From a virus, in the IMG/VR virus record IMGVR_UViG_3300020057_000051, positions 1 through 47,184 of that record: a DNA stretch of 47,184 nucleotides, one strand, 5' to 3'. Positions within the stretch are counted from its first letter, which is position 1. Each line of letters begins with the position of its first letter. Under the pieces are notes generated by a model. The model was not told the DNA's origin. It did no database searches and saw nothing but the letters and a program-made list of their open reading frames with translations. This document shows, in pieces, positions 35,329-44,298 of this stretch. The translations under genes were made by a program, and so were the position numbers.

Positions 35329-38009
35329 GGCGCGTACCTCTTCACGGCGTCGCTGCTCGTGTCGATGACCTCGGTGGCCTCGTCGCCGACGAACGCGAAC
35401 AGCTCTTGCGCTGCGGTCAACACGGAGCCGTTGCCGTACTTGCGAAAGATCATGTCGACGATGCCGCCGCCTGCGATGATCGCTTGCCATGCGGCGTTCG
35501 GAGACCCTGTCAGCGTGATCGTGCGAGTCCCAGGAGCCGTATTCACAGAGCTGACCGTGAACGTTTCTGGCGCTCGCGGACTCGTGTTGTCGCGCTCAAC
35601 GAGTTGCACTTCGTACGTAGCGGCAAACCATGACGTGCCGCCATCGACGTACGTGGTGCCGCCGCCGGTTGTGGCGTAGCGATAGGACGTTCGGTTTGAC
35701 CCGGCGTAGTCAGTGGCCGACGTGGCCGACGTCAGGTATGCCGTGCCGACGGTGCAGACCGCGCCCGTGATGTCGGTAACGCGTACGCACGGCGCATACC
35801 CCGCAAGATTGCGATGCGGGTAGAGCAGCGCTTCCAGCTCCAACGAACCTTCGCCCGTCTTCGGAATGGTGATCTTGCGCCCGATGACCTGCCCACGAGC
35901 GGCAGCAAGACCACGCGTACCGTCGCCGACAGGCGCGCCGTATTCGGAGATCTCGACGATGTCGCCGAGGTACACCGTCTCGAGGTTGGCGATAGACGTC
36001 TTGACCGTGCACGACGACGCCGGGTCAGACCACAGACCCGTCACGCGCTGCATTGCGTATCGCGCAATCGCGTCTGGAGTCTCGCTAGTCGCGGCCCCGT
36101 TGATCTCAGACAGGTTGAGTTCGATCGGTCTGGCGTGTCCGTAGAGATCCGACGAACGCAGGTCGTTGACAACCACGTCCGTGTGAGCGCCTTTGACACG
36201 CACCGTATTCACGATGCCGTCGTCCATCGCAGACCACGACGGAGGGCCGAGCAGTGACGCGGACGTCACCGTGAGCACAGGCGTGTCCTGCGCCATCGGG
36301 ACGACGAACGGGAAGATCGACATCTTCGAGCCGCGCAGACCCACGCCGCAGCCGTGCAGTCGGCACATGTCGCCGAGGCTGTCGTCCAGGTTCTGATTCC
36401 CATCCAGGTACAGCACGCGACTCGTCGGCCCGCCCGAGGTGGCCGCAATCACTCGCGACTGGAACGACCAGTCCCACGAGTTCCCGTCCACGCCACCGTT
36501 CACGATGCCGGTGTTCATGATCACGCCGTAGCGAAGAGCCAAGAACCAATGCGTGGACTCGACCTTTGCATTGAGCTGCAGATTCACGGCTTCTTGGATC
36601 CAGACGCCGCCGCTGTTCAGGAATTCGTTCGGCTCTCGCGGTCCTTGCCACGCACGCAGCGGAGGCCCGCCAACGGTGACGTTGCCCGTGACGGTCGGAC
36701 CTGTCGGCGTCGTGCCGGTCGTGGTCGGCTCGATGACCAGTGTGTTGTCGCCGAACACGCCGCGGAGCACGTAGCGTATTGAAGTCGTCACGCCGTTCGT
36801 GGTGTTCGGTGTGTCTGTCCATGTTGCTGGCAATCCGTCGATGCGGGACACCGGCACAGGCTGATAGGGGATCGGCTTGTAGAGGGCGCCCGGCGCGCCG
36901 TCCAACACCACGGTGACGTATCGCGGAAGCGTGACCGAACCGTCGCCTGTCGATCCCGTTACAGATCGCGAACCGACGATCAGCGTGACGATCGGCGATG
37001 CGAAGGACCCCTGCACCTTGGCGAAGCTGAACGAGCAGGCGTTCCGGCTGCCCACGATCGAAACCTCAGCTTCGATGACAGGACTCTCTGCCGCAAGAGC
37101 GCTCCGCAGCGCCTCCGTCGTGATCTGGCATGCGCCCTCGAACGTGCTTGCAACATAGTCGGTGCTCGTTGCGAAGCCGCCGAGCTGCCCCATCTGCAGC
37201 CACATCGGCGACGGCGTGGCGCCTGGGTACGAGACGCGCGGGATGATCCCGTACGCGTTGAACCCGCGCAGCGTCGTGCTGAATGCTGGCACGCCGAGCG
37301 GCCGCTGACGCTCGAGATTCCACAGGTGGCCCGCGGCGAACTTGTACGCCGTCTTCTCGCCGTCATAGGACGGATTGCTAGTGACGTACCCGCGCCAAAT
37401 GGAAGTAGCTACACCAGCGTCGGTCACCTTCCACAGCACGCACTTGCGTCGGTAGAATGTGGGGAACTGCAGGAAGGCGACTGGCCTGTGGTCCGGGTTC
37501 GTGCGGACGATGTGCGGGCGCTGCTCTGTGCCATAGTACGCCCGTCCGCCTGGCGCGATCGTCGCGACGCCGGTGCCCGTGTCGAGGGCACTTATGCTGA
37601 TCGCTTCTTGGTCGATATAGACGGGCTTCGGATACGAGCCCGCGGAGATGGCGAGCGGATTGTCGACCGTGAAGCTCGTTAACTCCAGCTGGCTGATCGT
37701 GCTTGTCAGCCGCGTGAACCCGATGTTGTTGGCTGTGCGCGTTCCCAGCCACGTGATCGGCCGCGCGTTGCTGAGCACGCCGCTCGTGACGGGGAAGTCG
37801 AACACAACAAACGAGAGCCCGGAGCAATCGAGCGAGCCTTCGATGGGTGAGACGCGCTCAGTCCACGACCAGCCGGTGTACTCGAGGTACCCACGAAGAT
37901 GCGTCGCCAGTGTCGGCCAGTCGGCCTCGCTTGACGTCGGCGGGCTCGCAACGCCTTGTGTGCTGAAATAGAATGGGCACGCGCCGAACGTGATAACGAA
38001 GCCGCTCAT
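35325..38009 (-). CDS. Large tail tip/hub protein
   Basis: 894 residues. Order after the tape measure and the 306-residue protein suggests the tail hub or central tip protein. Visible parts: an N-terminal beta domain (ATHLRGYLEYTGWSWTERVS), a hub-like centre with repeated GxV strands (RSVTGSTGDGSVTLPRYVTV), ALRYGVIMNTGIVNGGVDGN then WDWSFQSRVI (about 490-520), and a C-terminal fibronectin-like domain (VQLVERDNTSPRAPETFTVS). Many Trp/Tyr-rich turns fit a receptor-facing structure. It is coupled at both ends by ATGA. The hub role is inferred from gene order. Confidence 0.7.
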   Translation of the reverse strand: MSGFVITFGACPFYFSTQGVASPPTSSEADWPTLATHLRGYLEYTGWSWTERVSPIEGSLDCSGLSFVVFDFPVTSGVLSNARPITWLGTRTANNIGFTRLTSTISQLELTSFTVDNPLAISAGSYPKPVYIDQEAISISALDTGTGVATIAPGGRAYYGTEQRPHIVRTNPDHRPVAFLQFPTFYRRKCVLWKVTDAGVATSIWRGYVTSNPSYDGEKTAYKFAAGHLWNLERQRPLGVPAFSTTLRGFNAYGIIPRVSYPGATPSPMWLQMGQLGGFATSTDYVASTFEGACQITTEALRSALAAESPVIEAEVSIVGSRNACSFSFAKVQGSFASPIVTLIVGSRSVTGSTGDGSVTLPRYVTVVLDGAPGALYKPIPYQPVPVSRIDGLPATWTDTPNTTNGVTTSIRYVLRGVFGDNTLVIEPTTTGTTPTGPTVTGNVTVGGPPLRAWQGPREPNEFLNSGGVWIQEAVNLQLNAKVESTHWFLALRYGVIMNTGIVNGGVDGNSWDWSFQSRVIAATSGGPTSRVLYLDGNQNLDDSLGDMCRLHGCGVGLRGSKMSIFPFVVPMAQDTPVLTVTSASLLGPPSWSAMDDGIVNTVRVKGAHTDVVVNDLRSSDLYGHARPIELNLSEINGAATSETPDAIARYAMQRVTGLWSDPASSCTVKTSIANLETVYLGDIVEISEYGAPVGDGTRGLAAARGQVIGRKITIPKTGEGSLELEALLYPHRNLAGYAPCVRVTDITGAVCTVGTAYLTSATSATDYAGSNRTSYRYATTGGGTTYVDGGTSWFAATYEVQLVERDNTSPRAPETFTVSSVNTAPGTRTITLTGSPNAAWQAIIAGGGIVDMIFRKYGNGSVLTAAQELFAFVGDEATEVIDTSSDAVKRYAP

Positions 38010-38926
38010 GCGCGTGTCTCGCGACCGATCTTCGTGACCTCGAGGTCGACGCGATCAGTGAGCTGAATCCATGGCGGGCGACACACGGCGATGCCGCTGG
38101 TCAGCGTCTTCGCGGTCCAGCTGCCGGTGTCGTAGTACGTTTGCGTGCCTGCGATGTGTTGCTGAAACTCGCTGAACGTGAACCCCAGCTCCTTGCCCAT
38201 CGACGTCGCGACGAACTGGTGGATCGACCACGGCAGTGCAGTCCCCGCAGGCGTGGCTGTCGGCGCGAGCCACAGCGTTGCCTGCACCTCATCAGGGTAG
38301 ATCGCGGTTGCCGACGCCATGCTGAGCGCCGTCGCGTCTGTCGGCGTACGCGGGTGACCACGCAGCGAGAACGAGCGCTTGAAGCGCTGATAGCCGTCAC
38401 CGAGATAGTCAACGCGACCGTCGGGTAGCTCGCTCACCGCGGCGCCGACGAACTCAGGCGTCCAGTCCTGCGGCGATTCGCGCCAGTGCGAGAAGATGCA
38501 ATGCGTCGGCGGGTAGACGCCGTCCTGCGTGCTGCCTGCGCCAACGAAGGACAGCGACGTGCCCGACATGCCGAGCAGGGTGCGGATCTCCAGCGCATTG
38601 TTGCCGATGCCAGGATTGAAGTTGATGATGCCCGTACCGGTTCCGGCGTACGTGATCCGCACCACGCCGTTGGCGCGAAGCGACGCGGACCACAGCCCGC
38701 CAATCGCGCCGATGATCGAGACGAAGTACGCGATGAACTCTTTTGGGATGTCCTGTGTCGCGCCGGTCTCGCCCGTCTTCGCGAGGTACATGCGGTACCA
38801 CACCGTGCCTGTTGGGTTGACCACGACGGTGCGCGGCGAGCTGACGTGCGAGTCTGTGATAATCAGCGTGTACGGCAGCGCGAGAGAGAACGGCTGCGCG
38901 AACATCGATGTAATCGTCTCAGCCAT
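38006..38926 (-). CDS. Distal tail-type protein
   Basis: 306 residues. It follows the tape-measure gene (interrupted only by the opposite-strand toxin-antitoxin-like pair) and precedes the hub gene, the normal place of the distal tail protein that caps the tail tube. Beta-rich domains: SLALPYTLIITDSHVSSPRT, WYRMYLAKTG, ANGVVRITYAGTGTGIINFN, and QRFKRSFSLRGHPRTPTDAT. No decisive motif; assignment by order and length. Confidence 0.55.
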   Translation of the reverse strand: MAETITSMFAQPFSLALPYTLIITDSHVSSPRTVVVNPTGTVWYRMYLAKTGETGATQDIPKEFIAYFVSIIGAIGGLWSASLRANGVVRITYAGTGTGIINFNPGIGNNALEIRTLLGMSGTSLSFVGAGSTQDGVYPPTHCIFSHWRESPQDWTPEFVGAAVSELPDGRVDYLGDGYQRFKRSFSLRGHPRTPTDATALSMASATAIYPDEVQATLWLAPTATPAGTALPWSIHQFVATSMGKELGFTFSEFQQHIAGTQTYYDTGSWTAKTLTSGIAVCRPPWIQLTDRVDLEVTKIGRETRA

Positions 38927-38943
38927 GGTGCGTTCTCAGTCGA

Positions 38944-38971
38944 CTTGAAAGCGTTTCAAGCGTGCTACACT
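38944..38971 (+). promoter_or_regulatory. Promoter and dyad operator of the tail-region TA-like pair
   Basis: CTTGAAA-GCG-TTTCAAG (38944-38960) is a perfect dyad containing TTGAAA as possible -35. TACACT (38966-38971) preceded by TG at one base distance forms an extended -10. The spacer of 15 is short, but the extended -10 can compensate. Transcription would start at about GTG 38978. The dyad over the -35 suggests autoregulation by the HTH partner. Confidence 0.6.
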
Positions 38972-38977
38972 GTCTCG

Positions 38978-39238
38978 GTGGAAGGTGATGCGGAGCTACA
39001 GCTCATCAAGCAGCTTGCTGCAGACGGGCGCATCTCGATTGAGGGCGACGCCAATTGGCCGATGGGCGCTTGGGGCATGACAACAACGGACGTCAGGAAT
39101 GCCCTACTCACGGCAACGGCGTGCGAGGACCACGGCACTCGAACTCACGTCATCGGCGGCACGGACCTCGACGGGAATCCCGTCAACATCGTCCTGCGGA
39201 TGTTCCCCGATGACGTCAGCATCGAGGGCTTTTTCTAG
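38978..39238 (+). CDS. Small toxin-like protein of a TA-type pair (DUF4258-like, tentative)
   Basis: 86 residues from GTG 38978, at the predicted transcript start. The sequence ELQLIKQLAADGRISIEGDA, then WGMTTTDVRNALLTATACED, GTDLDGNPVNIVLRMFPDDV and IEGFF has the layout of small RelE-fold/DUF4258 or MqsR-like toxins: N-terminal helix, middle helix, C-terminal beta sheet. It is followed at 14 bases by an HTH gene, the order toxin then antitoxin seen in HigBA and MqsRA. Catalytic residues cannot be assigned. It lies antisense inside the tail operon, which marks it as inserted cargo. Confidence 0.6.
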   Translation: MEGDAELQLIKQLAADGRISIEGDANWPMGAWGMTTTDVRNALLTATACEDHGTRTHVIGGTDLDGNPVNIVLRMFPDDVSIEGFF

Positions 39239-39252
39239 AGGAGACGGCGGCA

Positions 39253-39663
39253 ATGGCGACGACAACTATTCACAAGTTCTCAGTCGATGATGTCGTGTTC
39301 GTGGTGACAGTTCCTGCCGTTGTGCGGGCTGGCAGCAAGTTCTCGACGATGGCGGATGTCAGCCATGCTGAGCTTCGCGTCGCGAGCGAAGTGGTGAAGC
39401 TTGGCATGGTGAGCGGCGCGGCCGTCCGGTTCATCCGAAAGTCGCTCGGGTTCACAGCGAAGCAACTTGCTGAGCTGCTGAGCCGCGGCCCAGAGACCGT
39501 CTCACACTGGGAAACCGGGGCCACACCTGTCGATCGCCTTGCGTGGGCCGCGCTCGCATCGCTGGTGTCCGAGCGGCTCGGCGAGGCAAGCACGACGCTG
39601 AAAACCCTAGAAGCCGCGGCACACCCGCCCAGGCATCCGCGGGTCATCGAACTTAGTCCGTAG
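39253..39663 (+). CDS. HTH antitoxin-like protein (MqsA/YgiT-type HTH)
   Basis: 136 residues, ATG 39253 preceded by AGGAGA. The N-terminal 40 residues are beta-like (FSVDDVVFVVTVPAVVRAGS) and lack the Cys pairs of MqsA. The HTH is VRFIRKSLGFTAKQLAELLS then RGPETVSHWETGATPVDRLA (about 58-98), a close match to the YgiT-type HTH with the typical RK.LG.....LA.LL...P.TVS.WE.G. It should bind the dyad at 38944 and neutralise the protein encoded upstream. Confidence 0.75.
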   Translation: MATTTIHKFSVDDVVFVVTVPAVVRAGSKFSTMADVSHAELRVASEVVKLGMVSGAAVRFIRKSLGFTAKQLAELLSRGPETVSHWETGATPVDRLAWAALASLVSERLGEASTTLKTLEAAAHPPRHPRVIELSP

Positions 39664-39676
39664 CGCGCGGCCACGA

Positions 39677-41911
39677 CTACCGCCGCATCTCGGTCGGCAG
39701 CGAGTCGGTGCGCGCGAGTCGCTGCACGCCCTCGCCAACGGCCTGGTCGAAGCCCTCGCGGTCGATGATGCTGCCGCCCACGTTCACGACGTAGGTGATG
39801 TTGCCGCTGTTGCCTGCGGAGCCGCTTGCGCCTGGGCCTGCGGCGGTCGGCGAGAAGCCGCTGCCGGCGCCTGCGGCGGCACCAGCGCCGGTTACGGCTG
39901 GCGAGTGAAGCGCTGCGGCTGCGAGGCCAGACGTTGCAGCAATGCCGGTGTAGAGCGCGGCGGATGCAAAGTGCTGGCTCGCGCTAACCGTCGCGCCTCC
40001 ATCGGCGCCGTACGAGCCGGCCGCGCGGCCGAGCATCGAGAAGCCGGCCGCGAGTTCCATGATGGCTTTGCCAGCCGCCTCAACGGCGAGCGAGAGTGTG
40101 ATCTCTTGGGCCATGCCCTTGAGGGCCTCAGCAAGCGTCTCCTTGCCGGTGATGACAGCGGCGAGATGTTGCTTGAACGAACCCATCGCCTGGCCGAATG
40201 CGGCGGTGCTGAACTTCGAGAACGACTGCGCTGCGGTCGTGTTCGTTCCAAGCGTCGTAGTCCATTCGCTCGACATCTGCATCCGGACGTCGTGCGCGTT
40301 CATGTCGGCTTCGAGCCCTGCCTTGCGCGCCTGGTTCTGCTCGCCATCATTGCGGCGTAGCTCCTGGGTGTGTTCGGCCTCTTTGTCCGCCATCGCGACA
40401 GGGCCAAGCGACCTTTCGATCGCTGCTTTGCTCTCGACGCGGCCCGTCCTCGCGACATCTATCCACTCCTTCTCAAGCGCAAGCGTCCTCTCGATCTGGT
40501 CTTGCAGCTCTTCGTGATCGTGCGCCATAGCCTGCGCGACGCTTTCTCGCTGCGCTTCGCGCTCTTCGCGACGGGCCACGTTCGCGAGGTGTTGCGCGTC
40601 TCCTAGTCGCTTCACGTAATGTGCGAGCGCCTCGTTACGCTGGCGCGTGAGCGCGACGTACGCGACCGCGCTGCCCATCTCGATCGCAGCGGTGTCGCGC
40701 TCAAGCTGCAGTCGACGCTCCAGAGTATGAAGACTCGGGCCGCTGCCACCGCTGCTGCTAATCCCAGCTGCACCTCGCGCTGTCACCCTATCAGCTCCGT
40801 GGTACTGCGCGTTGATCACCTTCCCGAGCGCTATGTTTTCTGTTCTCACGCCGCGCGCTGTTGCGACGGCCTGCACGATCCCTTCGAGTCTTCGCGCCTG
40901 GTGAGCAAGTGAAGTTTCCCCGGCCAGGAACTCGGTGTTCAACAGGTTCATCGCGGTCTTGGTGTTGTTGACCGCATCCGCCGCGACGCGTTGCGCGCTG
41001 CTGAACTTCTCGAGCGCGGTGTTCTGCCGATCGACGGTCTGCAGACTGACTACGCCAGCTTGGCGATGCAGCTCGGCTGCGGTCGTCGCGGTATTCGTAT
41101 GCACCGCCGCAGCGCTGAGTCTCGAACCCAGTATGTGATACGCGGCGAGCGCCTGGTGAACTTGTGGGATGTTCATCACCAGCGTGCGCCCGAAGTTCGC
41201 CATCGCGCGATTGACGACGTCAGCCTCCTCGCCGGCGCTGCGAGAGAGCACCGGCATGCGGGCTTGCTCCGCATTGAGCCGACGCAACCCCGCGTGGACA
41301 TCGCCTAGCGCGCCTGCCTGTGTCTTGAGTCGCTCAATGATCGTGGTCGCCGCAGACGCAGCGTCACCACCGTGCACCGCCGCATACTCACGGGCAGCGC
41401 GTGCGACTGTTCCTAGCTCTTCTGCAGTCAGCGAGAGGTGGTGCGTATACGCGGCCTCGACAATTGCCGCTTCGTCGGTGAGCGACAACGTGCCTTGTGT
41501 CGCGGCTTGCATTGTTCGATGCGACGCACCGAGCAGAACGAGTTGTTCACGCTCGGACTGTGCCGCGATCGACGCGGCGTGCAGCGCGGCAGCAACCTGC
41601 ATCGCGGTTTGCGCGTACCCACTAGCGAGTCTCGCTCCGATGCCGATCGCGCCCGCGAGCGCGCCCATGCGATCCTTCGTCGAGTTCGCCTTGTCGCCCC
41701 AGATCTCGAAGCCCTTGGCGATGTCCTTCGCCTTCTCTGCAAGCTCGCCGCCGCCGATGCCCTTGCGAAAGATCTCGGTCGCTTTCTCGGCGTCGCGAGC
41801 CATGGCCTGCGCGCTCTTCGAAACGTCGGCGATCCCGCCCTTGAGCTGAGCGAGCGCACCTGTGGCTTGCGAGCTGTTTAGCGAGACGTTGAGATTTAGG
41901 TTAGCTGCCAT
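39677..41911 (-). CDS. Tape measure protein
   Basis: 744 residues. The long Ala/Gln/Glu-rich helical sequence includes repeated heptads (LERRLQLERDTAAIEMG, then ARREEREAQRESVAQAMAHD). A hydrophobic Gly/Ala-rich segment near residues 600-690 (AVEAAGKAIMELAAGFSMLG, AAGAGSGFSP) is the membrane-active part used in DNA delivery. Its start overlaps the second chaperone gene by 11 bases. Using the usual 0.15 nm per residue, the tail would be about 110 nm. The C-terminus (GGSIIDREGFDQAVGEGVQR) is the segment that contacts the tip. Assembled inside the tail tube. Confidence 0.9.
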   Translation of the reverse strand: MAANLNLNVSLNSSQATGALAQLKGGIADVSKSAQAMARDAEKATEIFRKGIGGGELAEKAKDIAKGFEIWGDKANSTKDRMGALAGAIGIGARLASGYAQTAMQVAAALHAASIAAQSEREQLVLLGASHRTMQAATQGTLSLTDEAAIVEAAYTHHLSLTAEELGTVARAAREYAAVHGGDAASAATTIIERLKTQAGALGDVHAGLRRLNAEQARMPVLSRSAGEEADVVNRAMANFGRTLVMNIPQVHQALAAYHILGSRLSAAAVHTNTATTAAELHRQAGVVSLQTVDRQNTALEKFSSAQRVAADAVNNTKTAMNLLNTEFLAGETSLAHQARRLEGIVQAVATARGVRTENIALGKVINAQYHGADRVTARGAAGISSSGGSGPSLHTLERRLQLERDTAAIEMGSAVAYVALTRQRNEALAHYVKRLGDAQHLANVARREEREAQRESVAQAMAHDHEELQDQIERTLALEKEWIDVARTGRVESKAAIERSLGPVAMADKEAEHTQELRRNDGEQNQARKAGLEADMNAHDVRMQMSSEWTTTLGTNTTAAQSFSKFSTAAFGQAMGSFKQHLAAVITGKETLAEALKGMAQEITLSLAVEAAGKAIMELAAGFSMLGRAAGSYGADGGATVSASQHFASAALYTGIAATSGLAAAALHSPAVTGAGAAAGAGSGFSPTAAGPGASGSAGNSGNITYVVNVGGSIIDREGFDQAVGEGVQRLARTDSLPTEMRR

Positions 41912-42341
41912 TGGTGTGCTTCTTCGCCTCTGCGCGCATGCGCTCGAGTTCGTGCGATTGCCGTCGAGCGCATCCGCTATCGATGGCTTCGACCTGCGCG
42001 ATCAGGAGAGCCGGGAGCGCGCGCGGTGCAGTGGCCTGGAGCCAGTGCTTCTCGCGGCGCTCGCGCCACTTGAAGGCCGTGAAGATGTCGACGCGCCGCG
42101 TGTACGCGCATGGGCACGTGGTCAGCTTGCCGGTGCCGGTGAGCTGCTCCACGAGTTCGAGTGCGCGCTTGCCGCGCGGCGAGAGGTCGCTGGTATCCCG
42201 CGGAAAGCCTCGACCGCCGGCGATAGGGCAGCGCCATTCGCGCTGCCACTCGCGACCAGCTGTGACGTGAATCTCGCGGTTCGCGCCGTCGATCTTCTTT
42301 GCTTCCTGCAGCTTGTCGCAGCCGCAGGGGAGCGGATCCAT
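41901..42341 (-). CDS. Tail assembly chaperone, second frame (lambda T-like)
   Basis: 146 residues if started at ATG 42341. Basic, helical C-terminus (HELERMRAEAKKHTNGS), Cys pairs in the middle (TTCPCAYTRRVD) and N-terminal CGCDK. It lies between the first chaperone gene and the tape measure, where lambda gpT is made by frameshifting. The frame is open upstream of ATG 42341 to the T-run at 42383-42387, so it can be fused to the first chaperone by a -1 shift. Also usable as a separate protein. Confidence 0.65.
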   Translation of the reverse strand: MDPLPCGCDKLQEAKKIDGANREIHVTAGREWQREWRCPIAGGRGFPRDTSDLSPRGKRALELVEQLTGTGKLTTCPCAYTRRVDIFTAFKWRERREKHWLQATAPRALPALLIAQVEAIDSGCARRQSHELERMRAEAKKHTNGS

Positions 42342-42349
42342 CGCCTCGG

Positions 42350-42838
42350 TTAAGGCGTCGGAGCCGGTCCATCCGCAGAGAGAAAAACGCCGCGCTCGTC
42401 TTCGGGGAGCGCCGCGAGATCAGCCGCGACGCGACCGATTGCGAGGCACACTTTTGCGCCGAGTTTGTTTACGCATTGGTTCCACCACGCGAAATCTGCG
42501 ACGGCGGTATCGAACGCGCTGTCTACGATCTGACTCGCGAGCGGCTTCATGATCGCGCCGTTGGGCAGCTTGATCTCGTGGCACGAGGCGACGAACGCCT
42601 GCATTGCACGCGCGTCGCCGTCGAAGCGGCCCAGCACGCCCACGATGAACGAGCCGTTGATGTGCTGTAACGTGAACCAGCGCGGCATGCGGCCAGGCTG
42701 GATCACGCCGTCGGCCTTGATGATCTCGGGCGCGTAGCTCTTGCGGTAGTCCGCAAGCTGGCGCGCAGTGAGCTTGAGCGCGGGGTCACGGCATTCGTCA
42801 TCAACGCAGACGACTGCGATAGGCACCATCGGATCCAT
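42350..42838 (-). CDS. Tail assembly chaperone, first frame (lambda G-like)
   Basis: 162 residues from ATG 42838. It sits between the tail tube and the tape measure, the invariable place of the G/GT chaperones that keep the tape measure soluble. It has a mixed alpha/beta sequence (WFTLQHINGSFIVGVLGRFD, then AFDTAVADFAWWNQCVNKLG) and an acidic C-terminus (AALPEDERGVFLSADGPAPT). The T-run near its end allows a -1 shift into the following frame. Identification rests on position and this overlap. Confidence 0.65.
   Translation of the reverse strand: MDPMVPIAVVCVDDECRDPALKLTARQLADYRKSYAPEIIKADGVIQPGRMPRWFTLQHINGSFIVGVLGRFDGDARAMQAFVASCHEIKLPNGAIMKPLASQIVDSAFDTAVADFAWWNQCVNKLGAKVCLAIGRVAADLAALPEDERGVFLSADGPAPTP
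42383..42389 (-). other. Candidate -1 frameshift site
   Basis: On the minus strand the end of the first chaperone frame reads GGC GTT TTT CTC, with five consecutive T. A one-base backward slip in the T-run moves ribosomes into the frame of the 41901-42341 gene, which is open through to its stop. It is not a canonical X-XXY-YYZ heptamer, so efficiency is uncertain. Confidence 0.4.
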
Positions 42839-42900
42839 GCGGTGTTCGATCTTTCTCGGCCGCTTGCGAACGCGTGCGCGTCGTGCGGCTCGGTTGCGAT

Positions 42901-44133
42901 TCAGATAACGGCGACTTTGACGGGCGAGCTAGCGGTCTGGGTGCTGCCTGCGGTGATCGTGTCTTCGATAGGCTGCCAGACGAGGTTTGTCGTGAGGCGA
43001 TCGCCCTCGTACGTAGGCTGCTCCACAAGCACGCACGACGGCGCGTCGAACACGACGAAGCGCTTCGTCGTGCCGCTGCCGGTGGGGATAATCGTCATGA
43101 TGCTGTACAGCGTCCCTGCGGTGAACACCGCTTCCCACTGCGAGTCCGCTCGCACCTTCGTCTTGATGCGGTGTGCGTCGCGATCGGGCATGCGCACGAC
43201 GCCGACGGCGTTCTCGAGCTGCCCGCCCATCTCCATAATATGCTCGTTGCCGCACGCGACCGAGTACTCCACGCCGCCCTGCTCGAACGGGTAGTGCGTC
43301 GGTACCGTCGTCACAGACGCTGGGAACAGGTACGTGTACGCCTGGTTCGCGAGCATGTGCGACGCGAGCGTCTCGCTGAACTCTGCGACGGTGATCGCTG
43401 GCGACTGAGCAGCGATGGCGCCAAACGTCCAGCGTGGGAACTTCAGATCGAATACCGCTTGCACGAGCTTGTTCGTGTCGAATCCGAACGAGACGTTCCC
43501 AGTGCCGCCGACAGCGGTCCAAGAGAAGTTCGTGTCGTTCGCCTTCGCGTGCTGGAGCGTGACGCTCTGCGTGTTCGTCGAGGTGAGGTAGAACGTGCTC
43601 GAGTTGATGACGACCGCGCCGATGCTTGGCGCAGCACTGAACGCCGGGCGCACCGTGACCGTGTCGGTCGCCACCGATGTCACGCGTCGTGCTTCGAGCG
43701 TCCCGCCGATATCAACCGCTACCCAAGCGCCGGCTGTGAATTGCGGACCGTCGCCTGCGTCGACGACAAACACCGTGGCGCTCGTCCCCGTCGCAACGAT
43801 ACTTCCCTCGCCACGGGATTCTCCGCCCATGATGGCCTTGAGCATCACGCTCAAGTAGTTGTCGGTGCCGACGACGCCGTTGGCGAGCCGCGCCGTTGGC
43901 GGCCGCATATGGATCGCGACCTTCGCCGTGGCGCTCTTTGGCCCGAGGATCGGCGCGACGGCGTACCACGGCCGGGTGCGCTCATCCTTGATCGGGATCA
44001 CCGCGCGCGCTGGTGTGATCGACGATGCGTTAGGGTCAACGGCAGCGTGCTGAATCGTGCCGGTGGTGCCGAAGGTCGAATCCAGCGAAACGCCGGTCCA
44101 GCCTTGCTTAGCGAAGAAGTCCGATGCGGCCAT
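42901..44133 (-). CDS. Major tail tube protein
   Basis: 410 residues, long for a tube subunit, so it likely carries an extra Ig-like or insertion domain. Start MAASDFFAKQGWTGVSLDST. The order connector genes, this gene, two chaperones, tape measure is standard. Beta-strand-rich with alternating hydrophobics (RVTSVATDTVTVRPAFSAAP, GTGNVSFGFDTNKLVQAVFD), and the C-terminus (ITAGSTQTASSPVKVAVI) ends in a strand. The DNA-binding tube that encloses the tape measure is its probable role. Confidence 0.75.
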   Translation of the reverse strand: MAASDFFAKQGWTGVSLDSTFGTTGTIQHAAVDPNASSITPARAVIPIKDERTRPWYAVAPILGPKSATAKVAIHMRPPTARLANGVVGTDNYLSVMLKAIMGGESRGEGSIVATGTSATVFVVDAGDGPQFTAGAWVAVDIGGTLEARRVTSVATDTVTVRPAFSAAPSIGAVVINSSTFYLTSTNTQSVTLQHAKANDTNFSWTAVGGTGNVSFGFDTNKLVQAVFDLKFPRWTFGAIAAQSPAITVAEFSETLASHMLANQAYTYLFPASVTTVPTHYPFEQGGVEYSVACGNEHIMEMGGQLENAVGVVRMPDRDAHRIKTKVRADSQWEAVFTAGTLYSIMTIIPTGSGTTKRFVVFDAPSCVLVEQPTYEGDRLTTNLVWQPIEDTITAGSTQTASSPVKVAVI

Positions 44134-44201
44134 AGGCGTGCGCTCCCGATCGCGTTCGCGGCATCAGCCGCACGCGTGCGTGGTGTGAGAGAAGGCGAAA
44201 G

Positions 44202-44291
44202 TCAGTTCGGCGCGAGCGTCGCGGCGTGCGCGATGCAGAGGCGCCAAAGCTTGGCGAGGAACATGCGACGCATGCCGTCGCGGGTGATCAC
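44202..44291 (-). CDS. Possible 29-residue peptide between connector and tube genes
   Basis: GTG 44291 opens a frame encoding MITRDGMRRMFLAKLWRLCI then AHAATLAPN. It lies in the 165-base gap before the tail tube gene. No ribosome site is strong and it could be non-coding; the basic amphipathic helix is the only notable feature. Confidence 0.25.
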   Translation of the reverse strand: MITRDGMRRMFLAKLWRLCIAHAATLAPN

Positions 44292-44298
44292 AGTGGCG

